From an uncultured Prevotellaceae bacterium (lineage in GTDB: Bacteria; Bacteroidota; Bacteroidia; Bacteroidales; Bacteroidaceae): a stretch of DNA of 64,000 nt. Shown piece after piece: positions 25,905-34,521 of the stretch; positions within the stretch are counted from its first letter, which is position 1; every line of letters begins with the position of its first letter. A model generated the notes under the pieces. The model was not told where the DNA came from, did not search any database, and saw only the letters and a list, made by a program, of their open reading frames with translations. The position numbers and the translations under genes were made by a program. The stretch is from NCBI GenBank assembly GCA_947176895.1, contig CAMWSK010000001.1, positions 150,431 to 214,430 on the forward strand, in the 5' to 3' direction.

Positions 25905-28757
25905 ATGGCAAGAGACTACAACTTCCAAGAGATTGAACAGAAATGGCACCGCGAGTGGGTGCAAAACCGGACTTATCGCGTGGTGGAGGACACGAACCGC
26001 AAGAAGTTCTACGTCCTGAACATGTTCCCCTATCCCTCGGGGGCCGGCCTGCATGTGGGCCACCCCCTGGGCTACATCGCCAGCGACATCTACGCCCGCT
26101 TCAAACGTCTGCAGGGCTTCAACGTGCTCAACCCCATGGGCTATGATGCCTATGGCCTGCCCGCCGAGCAATATGCCATCCAGACAGGACAGCACCCCGA
26201 GGTGACCACCTTCGCCAATATCGACCGCTACCGCGAACAGCTGGACAAAATAGGCTTCTCGTTCGACTGGAACCGCGAGGTGCGCACCTGCGACCCCGGC
26301 TACTATAAGTGGACCCAGTGGGCCTTCCGGAAGATGTTCGACAGCTACTTCGACACCAAACAGCAGAAGGCGCAGCCCATCAGCCTGCTGGTCCGGCACC
26401 TGGAGCAACACGGCACCGAGGGCCTCAACGCAAGCGAGACGGAGTCGTTGAATTTCACCGCACAGGAGTGGGCCGCCATGACCGAGCAACAGAAAAGCGA
26501 GACGCTGATGAACTACCGCCTGGCCTATGTGTCGGAAATGATGGTGAACTGGTGTCCCGGTCTGGGCACCGTGCTGGCCAACGACGAGGTGGTGGACGGC
26601 GTGAGCGAGCGCGGCGGATTCCCCGTGGAACAGAAGAAGATGCGCCAATGGTGTCTGCGCGTCAGCGCCTATGCCCAGCGCCTGCTCGACGGACTGGAGA
26701 CCATCGAATGGAGCGAGAGCATCAAGGAGACCCAGCGCAACTGGATAGGACGAAGCGAGGGCACCGAGGTGGAGTTCCGCATCGCCGACAGCGACCAAAC
26801 GTTCACCATCTTCACCACCCGCGCCGACACCATGTTCGGCGTGACCTTCATGGTGCTGGCTCCCGAGAGCGAACTGGTGGACCTGGTGACCACAGACGAC
26901 CGGCGCGAGGAGGTGGACGCCTACATCAAATATGTGAAGGGACGCACCGAGCGCGAGCGCATGATTGACCACAAGGTGACCGGCGTGTTCTCCGGCTCCT
27001 ACGCCATCAACCCCTTCACCGGCGAGAAAAACCCCATTTGGATCAGCGAGTACGTACTGGCCGGCTACGGCACGGGCGCCATCATGGCCGTGCCCGCCCA
27101 CGACAGCCGCGACTATGCCTTCGCCCGCCACTTCAACCTGCCCGTCATCCCCTTGATCGAGGGGGCCGACGTGAGCGAGGAAAGCTATGATGCCAAGGAA
27201 GGTGTCGTGTGCAACAGCCCCCGGCCCGACGTGAAACCCTACATCGACTTCTCGCTGAACGGGCTGACCGTGAAAGAGGCCATCGCCGCCACCAAGAAGT
27301 ATGTGGAGGAACATAAGCTGGGCCGCGTGAAGGTGAACTATCGTCTGCGCAACGCCATCTTCAGCCGCCAGCGCTACTGGGGCGAGCCGTTCCCCGTATA
27401 CCACAAGAACGGCATACCTACGATGGTTCCGGAAGAGTGCCTGCCCGTGCTGCTTCCCGAGGTGGAGAACTTCAAACCCAGCGAAACGGGAGAGCCTCCC
27501 CTGGGCAATGCCCAATTGTGGGCGTGGGACGAGGTGAACCGCAAGGTGGTGGACAAGGCACTCATCGACGAGAAGACCGTGTTCCCCATGGAACTGAACA
27601 CGATGCCCGGCTTCGCAGGCTCCAGTGCCTACTACCTGCGCTACATGGACCCCAAGAACAATGACGCCCTTGTCAGCCCCGAGGCCGACCAATACTGGCA
27701 GAACGTAGACCTGTATGTGGGCGGCAGCGAACACGCCACCGGCCACCTCATCTACAGCCGCTTCTGGAACAAGTTCCTCTTCGACCTGGGCATAAGCTGC
27801 AAGGAAGAACCCTTCCAAAAGCTGGTGAACCAAGGCATGATTCAGGGACGCAGCAACTTCGTCTACCGCATCCAGGGCACCAACACCTTCGTCAGCCTGG
27901 GCTTGAAAGACAAGTATGACGTGACGCCCATCCACGTGGACGTGAACATCGTGAAGAACGATGTGCTGGACATAGAAGCCTTCAAGGCCTGGAGACCCGA
28001 ATACGCCGATGCCCAATTCGAGCTGGAGGACGGCAAGTACGTCTGCGGATGGGCCATCGAGAAGATGTCGAAAAGCATGTACAACGTGGTGAACCCCGAC
28101 CGCATCGTGGAGCAATACGGCGCCGACACGCTGCGCCTCTACGAAATGTTCCTGGGTCCCGTGGAGCAAAGCAAGCCCTGGGACACCAACGGCATCGACG
28201 GCTGCCACCGCTTCCTCAAGAAATTCTGGCAACTGTTCTGGGACAAGGACGGACGGCTGCAGGTGGACGACAGCGAGGCGTCTGCCGAAAACATGAAGAG
28301 TCTGCATAAACTCATCAAAAAGGCTACGGCCGACATCGAAACCTTCAGTTACAACACCACCATCCCCGCCTTCATGGTGGCCACCGGCGAACTGGCTCAG
28401 CAGAAATGCCGCAGCCGCCGGGTGCTGGAACCCCTGGTGGTGCTGATAGCCCCCTTCTGTCCCCACATCGCGGAAGAGCTGTGGCAGGCCCTGGGCCACG
28501 AGACCGGCGTATGCGATGCCCGATGGCCCGAACTGGACGAGGCGTTCCTGGTGGAAAGCAGTGTGAAGATGCCCGTGCAATTCAACGGCAAGGTGCGCTT
28601 CACGCTTGAGTTCCCCACCGACGCTTCGAAGGAAGACATCGAGAAAGAAACCCTCGCCAACGAGCAGTCGCAGAAGTACCTCAGCGGCATGCAGGTAGTG
28701 AAGGTGGTGGTAGTGCCCGGACGTATCATCAACATTGTCGTAAAACCCAACAACTAA
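25905..28757 (+). CDS. leuS: Leucyl-tRNA synthetase
   Basis: Class I synthetase that charges tRNA-Leu, 950 residues. The HIGH-type motif is HVGH at 50-53 (in [15 protein letters not shown]). KMSKS is at about 720-724, followed by MYNVVNPD. The CP1 editing domain (about 250-440) has the conserved [12 protein letters not shown] block, so editing should be active. It is the first gene of a five-gene run: two YitT genes, rdgB and porZ follow with gaps of 4, 3 and 11 bases and a 13-base overlap. Confidence 0.97.
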   Translation: MARDYNFQEIEQKWHREWVQNRTYRVVEDTNRKKFYVLNMFPYPSGAGLHVGHPLGYIASDIYARFKRLQGFNVLNPMGYDAYGLPAEQYAIQTGQHPEVTTFANIDRYREQLDKIGFSFDWNREVRTCDPGYYKWTQWAFRKMFDSYFDTKQQKAQPISLLVRHLEQHGTEGLNASETESLNFTAQEWAAMTEQQKSETLMNYRLAYVSEMMVNWCPGLGTVLANDEVVDGVSERGGFPVEQKKMRQWCLRVSAYAQRLLDGLETIEWSESIKETQRNWIGRSEGTEVEFRIADSDQTFTIFTTRADTMFGVTFMVLAPESELVDLVTTDDRREEVDAYIKYVKGRTERERMIDHKVTGVFSGSYAINPFTGEKNPIWISEYVLAGYGTGAIMAVPAHDSRDYAFARHFNLPVIPLIEGADVSEESYDAKEGVVCNSPRPDVKPYIDFSLNGLTVKEAIAATKKYVEEHKLGRVKVNYRLRNAIFSRQRYWGEPFPVYHKNGIPTMVPEECLPVLLPEVENFKPSETGEPPLGNAQLWAWDEVNRKVVDKALIDEKTVFPMELNTMPGFAGSSAYYLRYMDPKNNDALVSPEADQYWQNVDLYVGGSEHATGHLIYSRFWNKFLFDLGISCKEEPFQKLVNQGMIQGRSNFVYRIQGTNTFVSLGLKDKYDVTPIHVDVNIVKNDVLDIEAFKAWRPEYADAQFELEDGKYVCGWAIEKMSKSMYNVVNPDRIVEQYGADTLRLYEMFLGPVEQSKPWDTNGIDGCHRFLKKFWQLFWDKDGRLQVDDSEASAENMKSLHKLIKKATADIETFSYNTTIPAFMVATGELAQQKCRSRRVLEPLVVLIAPFCPHIAEELWQALGHETGVCDARWPELDEAFLVESSVKMPVQFNGKVRFTLEFPTDASKEDIEKETLANEQSQKYLSGMQVVKVVVVPGRIINIVVKPNN

Positions 28758-28761
28758 AGTC

Positions 28762-29661
28762 ATGACACTTCCCCATGTGACGCGTCACGATGTGACCGAC
28801 TTTCTGAAAGATCTGGTGATGATTAACATAGGCATGGCCATCTACGACGTGGGATGGGCCGCCTTTCTGTTGCCGTATCAAATCACCACCGGCGGCATGG
28901 CGGGTGCTGCAGCCGTGCTGGAGTACGCCACCAGCTTCCCCATGCAGACCACCATCCTACTGGTGAATGCCGTGTTGATGCTGATTGCCTGGTGGCAGCT
29001 GGGCACGAAGTTCACGTTGAAAACGGCCATCGCCGTGTTTGCCTTGGTAGGCTATCTGAGTCTGGGTCGCTCGCTGATGACGCAAGACAACGGACAGCTG
29101 TACAGAATCCTGGGCGACGGACAGGAAAGCATGGCCTGTGTGCTGGGTGCCGTGCTCAACGGCATAGGCATAGGCATCATCTTCACCTCGGGAGGATGCA
29201 CGGGCGGATGGGATATCGTGGCCGCCGTGGTGAACAAGCACCGCAACATTTCCTTGGGACGCGTGATGATGTTCATGGATTTCTTTGTCATCTCGTCAGG
29301 CTACTTCGTGTTCAATGACCTGAAGGTGGTGGTGCTCGGCTTCGTCACCCTCATCCTCTATACCACGACTTTGGACATGGTGGTGAACTCCAGCAAGCAA
29401 GACATACAGATAACCATCTACACCAAACACCACCTGCAGATTTGTGAAGCCATCAGAGAGTTGACCGGCCACACCACCACACTGCTTTGGGGCGAGGGAG
29501 GCTACAGCCACCAGGAAATGAAAATCGAGGTGGTCATCGTGCACAAGCGCGAGGTGGTGAAGGTGCTCAGGCTGATTCGCGACATAGACCCCGAAGCCTT
29601 CGTCACGCAACACCGTGTAGAGGGCGTGTATGGCAAGGGCTTTAATCCTATAAAAGTATAA
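28762..29661 (+). CDS. YitT family membrane protein 1
   Basis: Integral membrane protein of unknown transport role, 299 residues. It has about six hydrophobic segments in residues 20-205, with the family signatures LPYQITTGGMAG and GGCTGGWDIVA. A C-terminal cytoplasmic DUF2179 domain (about 215-295) has IEVVIVHKREVVKVLRLI and ends VEGVYGKGF. It lies four bases after leuS and is followed by a second, diverged copy, which suggests they work as a pair or evolved by tandem duplication. No substrate can be named. Confidence 0.88.
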   Translation: MTLPHVTRHDVTDFLKDLVMINIGMAIYDVGWAAFLLPYQITTGGMAGAAAVLEYATSFPMQTTILLVNAVLMLIAWWQLGTKFTLKTAIAVFALVGYLSLGRSLMTQDNGQLYRILGDGQESMACVLGAVLNGIGIGIIFTSGGCTGGWDIVAAVVNKHRNISLGRVMMFMDFFVISSGYFVFNDLKVVVLGFVTLILYTTTLDMVVNSSKQDIQITIYTKHHLQICEAIRELTGHTTTLLWGEGGYSHQEMKIEVVIVHKREVVKVLRLIRDIDPEAFVTQHRVEGVYGKGFNPIKV

Positions 29662-29664
29662 CGT

Positions 29665-30546
29665 ATGGCTAAGTTCGACTTCAAAGGATACCTGCAGATG
29701 GTGGTGGGAATCATCGTCTACAGCATTGGCTACACCTGTTTCATGCTGCCCTATAAGATTACCACGGGCGGTGTGGGTGGTATCTCCGCCCTCATTTACT
29801 ATGGCACGGGCGTGCAGGCCAACATCCCCTACGTTGGTCTTAATGCCGTTCTTATTGCCATTGCCCTCTACATTCTTGGCTGGAAGTATTGTCTGCGAAC
29901 GATGATCAGCATCGGACTTATCACCATCTGCATCGGTTTCTTCCAGGATCAAATGACCATCGTTGGCCCCGACGGATCGGAAACGATGCGGATGATTGTG
30001 GGAGACGAGAAGAGCATTGCCTGCGTCATCGGTGCCTTGCTCGAGGGACTCGGCCTGGCTTTCGTGTTCATCAACGGAGGCAGCACGGGCGGCACCGACA
30101 TCATTGCCAGCAGCGTCAACAAATACAAGGACATCTCCCTGGGCCGCGTGATGATTATGATTGACCTTATCATCATCAGTTGCAGCTGGTTCATCGTCCA
30201 CGACCTGGAGACATTGGTCATCAGTTACCTGGCCTTGGTCATCAGCATGAACTTCCTGGACTTCGTGGTCAACAGTTCCCGCCAAAGCGTGCAGTTCACC
30301 ATCATCAGCGAACATTACGATAAAATCGCTCAGGGCGTGAACGACGAGATAGACCGCGGCGTGACCATCCTCAACGGACAAGGCTGGTACAGCAAAGAGC
30401 CGCGTCAGGTGCTCCTGATTATGGCCAGAAAGCAAGAGAGCGTACACATCTTCCAAATCATCCGCAAGATAGATCCCAAAGCCTTTGTCACCATGAGCAA
30501 CGTGGAAGGCGTGTTCGGCGAAGGATTCGACACCATTAAAAAGTAA
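29665..30546 (+). CDS. YitT family membrane protein 2
   Basis: Second YitT/DUF2179 protein, 293 residues, in tandem with the first. The layout is the same: LPYKITTGGVGG in the first helices, then GGSTGGTDIIASSVNKYKDISLGRVM, which closely parallels the first copy. The C-terminal DUF2179 domain ends NVEGVFGEGFDTIKK. The two are clearly homologous but differ throughout, so the duplication is old. It lies three bases after copy 1 and 11 before rdgB. Confidence 0.88.
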   Translation: MAKFDFKGYLQMVVGIIVYSIGYTCFMLPYKITTGGVGGISALIYYGTGVQANIPYVGLNAVLIAIALYILGWKYCLRTMISIGLITICIGFFQDQMTIVGPDGSETMRMIVGDEKSIACVIGALLEGLGLAFVFINGGSTGGTDIIASSVNKYKDISLGRVMIMIDLIIISCSWFIVHDLETLVISYLALVISMNFLDFVVNSSRQSVQFTIISEHYDKIAQGVNDEIDRGVTILNGQGWYSKEPRQVLLIMARKQESVHIFQIIRKIDPKAFVTMSNVEGVFGEGFDTIKK

Positions 30547-30557
30547 GCACAGCACCT

Positions 30558-31157
30558 ATGACTACCCTCATCATGGCCACCAACAATGCCCACAAGCTGA
30601 GCGAAATTCAGCAAATACTCAAAGGGCAATACCTCGTGAAAGGGCTCGCCGACATCGGCTGCACCGAAGACATACCCGAAACAGCCCACACCCTGCAGGG
30701 CAACGCACTGCAAAAGGCACGCTACGTGTGGGAACACTATGGCCTGAGCTGCTTCGCCGACGACACCGGGCTCGAGGTGGATGCTTTGGGCGGAGCACCG
30801 GGCATCTACACCGCACGCTTCGGAGCCATGAACGGATACGGCGATGACCACGACACCAACGCCAACATCCGCTGCCTGATGGACAAGCTGAAGGGTAGGG
30901 AAGACCGCAGGGCACGCTTCCGCACGGTGATAGCCCTGATACAGGACGGTCGGGAGCATCTGTTCGAGGGCGTCGTGGAAGGGCGCATCGTCACCGAACT
31001 GCGCGGCACGGAAGGTTTCGGCTACGACCCCGTATTTGAGGCCGAAGACACCGGACAAACCTTTGCCGAGATGGGCGCCGACATGAAAAACCAAATCAGC
31101 CACAGAGGAAGAGCCACACGAAAACTGGTAGAATATCTGAGCCTATGCGAAAAATAA
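30558..31157 (+). CDS. rdgB: XTP/dITP diphosphatase (non-canonical purine NTP pyrophosphatase)
   Basis: Hydrolyses dITP, XTP and ITP to monophosphates and so keeps deaminated purines out of DNA. It has 199 residues. The N-terminal MATNNAHKLSEIQ block binds the triphosphate. FADDTGLEVDALGGAPGIYTARF holds the catalytic Asp and the purine pocket. GFGYDPVFE and SHRGRA close the active site. The last 13 bases overlap the next gene's start. With mutS, dtd and the MazG-like gene it adds to the nucleotide and genome quality-control genes in this window. Confidence 0.95.
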   Translation: MTTLIMATNNAHKLSEIQQILKGQYLVKGLADIGCTEDIPETAHTLQGNALQKARYVWEHYGLSCFADDTGLEVDALGGAPGIYTARFGAMNGYGDDHDTNANIRCLMDKLKGREDRRARFRTVIALIQDGREHLFEGVVEGRIVTELRGTEGFGYDPVFEAEDTGQTFAEMGADMKNQISHRGRATRKLVEYLSLCEK

Positions 31158-33241
31158 TCCTCCTGCTGGCCATCATCGCCTCGGCATGCACGGCCATCGC
31201 CCAAGAAATAGGAAGCTGGAGGGTCTACCCCAGCTACATGAACGCCACACAAAACGTGACGGCAGGCAGCTACGTGTTCGCACTTATGAACGGAAACCTG
31301 CTGCGCTACGACACCGATGACCAAACCGTGGAGACCTACAACCGCCTGGAACATCTGAGTGATGTGGGCATCTCACACATCGCCTACAGCGAACAGGCCA
31401 AAACCCTTGTTATCGTCTACACCAACGGAAACATCGATTTGATGGACCTGAACGATAATGTGTGGAACCTGAACGACCTGAAGCAAAGCACCCTCAACAA
31501 TAAAGGCATCAATGGCGTGTGCATCAACGGAACCACTGCCTATGTCTGCACCGGCTTCGGCTTTCTGGAAGTAGACGTGGCACAGCACGTGATACTGGAC
31601 ACCTACGTGCTGGGAAGATACACCACGGGAGTAAAACTGACCGATGAATACCTCTACCTCTGCGATGGCAGTCGCGTGCTGAGCTGCCCCGCCTCAGCCA
31701 ACTGGAAGGTAAGCACCAACTGGAAGGTAAGCACCGACTACCTACCCGCCGACATCGCCTACGCTCCCACCGAATACAACCCCGCAGGCGGGCTCTTCTG
31801 GCACAGCGACGGCCTGAAGGGACTCAACGGATACAGCAAGCAAGGCGACACATACGTGCACGCCTACGGCCCCATCCAACCCAACAGCCCCGTACACGAC
31901 CTCTTCTATCGCATGCACTATGCGGGCAACCGCCTGCTCGTGTCCGGCGGCATCAACACCACCTACGCCATCTACAACCCCACAACAGCCATGATCTACG
32001 AGGACGGAGAGTGGAGTTATCTGGACGAAACACCGCTGAGCGAACTGGATTCAAGGATTATTCCCTACAACACCACCCACCTGGTGCAGGATCCCACCGA
32101 CGACACCCACCATTTCTCCAGCCCCTACCGCAGCGGACTGTTCGAGTACCGCAACGGAAAACTGATTAAGGTGTACAACAGCGACAACTCCCCCCTTCGA
32201 AGTATGCGGCCCCTGAACTCCAACTATTACAACTACACAAGCGCCGTGGCCCTGAACTTCGATGGCGAAGGCAACCTGTGGATGGCCAATCAAGAGACCG
32301 ACACCATCATGCGCGTGCTCACGCCCGAAGGCAGATGGCATTCCCTCTACTACGCAGAAATTGACAGCACACCCAACGTTTTCGATTACTTGTTCTCCAC
32401 CTCCGGAGTCAACTTCCTTGTCAGCAACCGCGTCAACGGCCGCGGCTTCTTCGGCTTCACCACCAACGGAACCCTCAACACCACGGCAGACGACAAACAC
32501 ATCCAAAGAAAAAACATCATCAACGAGGACGGCACATCCTACAAACCCGACCGCTTCTATTGCATGGCCGAGGACCTTGACGGACAAATCTGGTGCGGCA
32601 CCAACCTCGGCCTCTTCGTGATAGAGGACCCAACAACCTATTTCGATGATGACTTTACCTTCCTGCAGATAAAAATCCCACGCAACGACGGCTCCGGTCT
32701 GGCCGACTATCTGCTCTCCGGCGTCGACGTCAGCTGCGTGGCCGTGGACGGAGCCAACCGCAAATGGATAGGCACCTCCACCAGCGGCATCTATCTCGTG
32801 AGTCCCGACGGACAGGAAACCATCCATCACTTCACCACCTCCAACTCACCCATCATCAGCAACAACATCCAATGTGTGGTTGTCAATCCTGCCACAGGAG
32901 AGGTGATGATAGGCACCGATGTCGGTCTTTGCAGCTACATGGGCGATGCCACCGAAGCCGAAGAACAACTTGACTACGGCAACACCATCGCCTATCCCAA
33001 TCCCGTGGGTCCCGATTATCAGGGCGTGGTGACCATAGACGGACTCACCCACAACACCGAGGTGAAAATCTGCTCCTCCACCGGACAGCTCATCAACAGC
33101 GGCAGAAGCAACGGCGGACGCTTCACCTGGAACCTGAAAACCAAGCAGGGCAGACGAGTGAGTTCGGGCGTATACAACGTGATTGCCAACACCGAAGACG
33201 GAAAGAAAGCCATCGTCACCCGAATTGTGGTAATCAAATGA
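31145..33241 (+). CDS. porZ: PorZ-like two-propeller protein with T9SS sorting domain
   Basis: 698 residues. A signal peptide ends at TAIA/QE (about residue 19). The body is made of regulator-propeller repeats, as in PorZ, the Porphyromonas surface protein that helps attach A-LPS to type IX cargo. The last 80 or so residues form a sorting-type domain: NTIAYPNPVGPDYQG, then SSGVYNVIANTEDGKKAIVTRIVVIK. The start overlaps rdgB by 13 bases. An exact 18-base tandem duplication at 31700-31735 repeats NWKVST. The PorZ assignment is by architecture and length (P. gingivalis PorZ is a little longer). A related propeller protein is possible. Confidence 0.72.
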   Translation: MRKIILLLAIIASACTAIAQEIGSWRVYPSYMNATQNVTAGSYVFALMNGNLLRYDTDDQTVETYNRLEHLSDVGISHIAYSEQAKTLVIVYTNGNIDLMDLNDNVWNLNDLKQSTLNNKGINGVCINGTTAYVCTGFGFLEVDVAQHVILDTYVLGRYTTGVKLTDEYLYLCDGSRVLSCPASANWKVSTNWKVSTDYLPADIAYAPTEYNPAGGLFWHSDGLKGLNGYSKQGDTYVHAYGPIQPNSPVHDLFYRMHYAGNRLLVSGGINTTYAIYNPTTAMIYEDGEWSYLDETPLSELDSRIIPYNTTHLVQDPTDDTHHFSSPYRSGLFEYRNGKLIKVYNSDNSPLRSMRPLNSNYYNYTSAVALNFDGEGNLWMANQETDTIMRVLTPEGRWHSLYYAEIDSTPNVFDYLFSTSGVNFLVSNRVNGRGFFGFTTNGTLNTTADDKHIQRKNIINEDGTSYKPDRFYCMAEDLDGQIWCGTNLGLFVIEDPTTYFDDDFTFLQIKIPRNDGSGLADYLLSGVDVSCVAVDGANRKWIGTSTSGIYLVSPDGQETIHHFTTSNSPIISNNIQCVVVNPATGEVMIGTDVGLCSYMGDATEAEEQLDYGNTIAYPNPVGPDYQGVVTIDGLTHNTEVKICSSTGQLINSGRSNGGRFTWNLKTKQGRRVSSGVYNVIANTEDGKKAIVTRIVVIK

Positions 33242-33281
33242 AAGTGGTAACCAAATAAAATAAGAGGAGAATATAGAAACC

Positions 33282-33316
33282 CATGGCCGGCAGCTCGAAA
33301 ATAGTTGCCGGCCATG
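33282..33316. terminator. Hairpin between convergent porZ and T9SS gene
   Basis: CATGGCCGGCA (33282-33292) pairs perfectly with TGCCGGCCATG (33306-33316) around a 13-base loop. T-runs on either side are weak. It could end transcripts from both directions. Confidence 0.6.
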
Positions 33317-33332
33317 AGTTTAAATCACTATA

Positions 33333-34188
33333 TTATCTGATGACAATCTTGCAGTTCTCATGTGTGCCGTCCTTGTTGACGGTGGACACCACATACATGC
33401 CCGCTGACAAGCCGCGTGTGTTCAGCTGCACGGAAGACTGACCTTCCTGAATGGGCATCTGTCTTACAATACTGCCATTGGACGAAGTCACCTGCAGACG
33501 ACCACCGGCATGGTTGCCCAGCCGGATGCTCACATTCTCGTTTCTGCGTGCAAGAGAAGGAAGAGCTGACAGACCGGCCTGTTGGGGAACCTCCTGAATG
33601 GCTGTCTGACCATCAGAAGACTTCTTGATAGAATAAAGCTTACTAAAGGAGACATTATTTTCTTTCATTCCATCAATTAACAGATAATCCTTTTCATCAA
33701 AATGAATTATGTCAATGCCAACTCCTCTATATAATGGTTCATCAAAAGAAATACGTGCCAATTCCCTGCCATTGTCTGACATTACCCTCAAGGCAAAAGT
33801 TCTTTCATCTGCACCTTCTCCTGTCGTTTCCTGAAGAAAATATTCAAAGGAATCATCGTCATTGAACAAGGTTTGTGAAAAAAAGAATTCAGCATCTTCG
33901 CCTCCGTTATTAGCATTGACAAAATACATAGAGGCTGCTTTACCAACAAAAGACCAACTCTTTACCAACGAAAGATTCTTATCATAAACATATATATCCC
34001 TTTTGTCTGTATTGGAAACATAATATAAATCATCATGGACTAACAAACAGGGGTTGGCATCCTTGAGATAGCAAGCCGGAACACATACGGGTGTATGTAC
34101 AAGGAAATCCACTTTCCTCATGAAATGTCTGGGCAAACGAACCCACGGACACGAACCCCAATGCGGCAATAAGAATTTGTTTTTTCAT
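33333..34188 (-). pseudogene. Exported protein with T9SS sorting domain, frameshifted after the signal peptide
   Basis: On the minus strand ATG 34188 starts a clear signal peptide (MKKQILIAALGFVSVGSFAQ), but that frame stops at 34033 after 51 residues. The body is in another frame, shifted by one base, open to 33333. It has no ATG before 34121, which is after the signal sequence. It has DDLYYVSNTDKRDIYVYDKN near its start. It ends in a T9SS type A sorting domain of about 70 residues (LNTRGLSAGMYVVST, then ENCKIVIR). Joined, the protein would be about 285 residues. It is a broken gene, a sequence error, or a shifted gene. The function of the body is unknown. Confidence 0.7.
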
Positions 34189-34476
34189 AATGATAACCTC
34201 CATTCCCCTTGCAACACCATCAAAAGGGCTTTAAAGCGTAATCATTAAAAATGAAAGGCGTGGTGCTGTATATCCACGTCTCAGTGATAAGGTGGTAGGA
34301 AAACCTTGGAAAAAGATATGGAAATAACAGCCCCACGCTATATGCGCGGAGACCATTATGACCTCTCTTGTTTCCTGTGATTTTAAGTTTCCTACGCTTT
34401 TATCACACAAGAAGAAGACATAACGCCTCTTTATTTAAGTATGTATCTCTGGCGGAGACTGAACTCCGTCTGCCTG
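34189..34476 (-). ncRNA. Long structured 5' leader of the T9SS-domain gene
   Basis: About 280 bases of RNA are predicted between the promoter and ATG 34188. The strongest element pairs 34258-34276 with 34319-34338: about 17 pairs with a T-C mismatch and one bulged A. A five-pair stem (AAGGT 34289-34293 with ACCTT 34303-34307) lies inside its loop. A small CGGAG/CTCCG hairpin lies at 34453-34468, near the 5' end. No known riboswitch core was recognised. A 101-codon plus-strand frame here is not coding. Confidence 0.5.
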
Positions 34477-34507
34477 CAAATGTACGTCTTTTCCGATTAA
34501 AAACAAA
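34477..34507 (-). promoter_or_regulatory. Promoter of the T9SS-domain gene leader
   Basis: On the minus strand TTTG (34504-34507) and TACATTTG (34477-34484) are separated by exactly 19 bases, a full Bacteroidetes promoter. It lies nearly 290 bases upstream of the ATG, which defines the long leader. Confidence 0.75.
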
Positions 34508-34521
34508 AAATCATCACCGGT

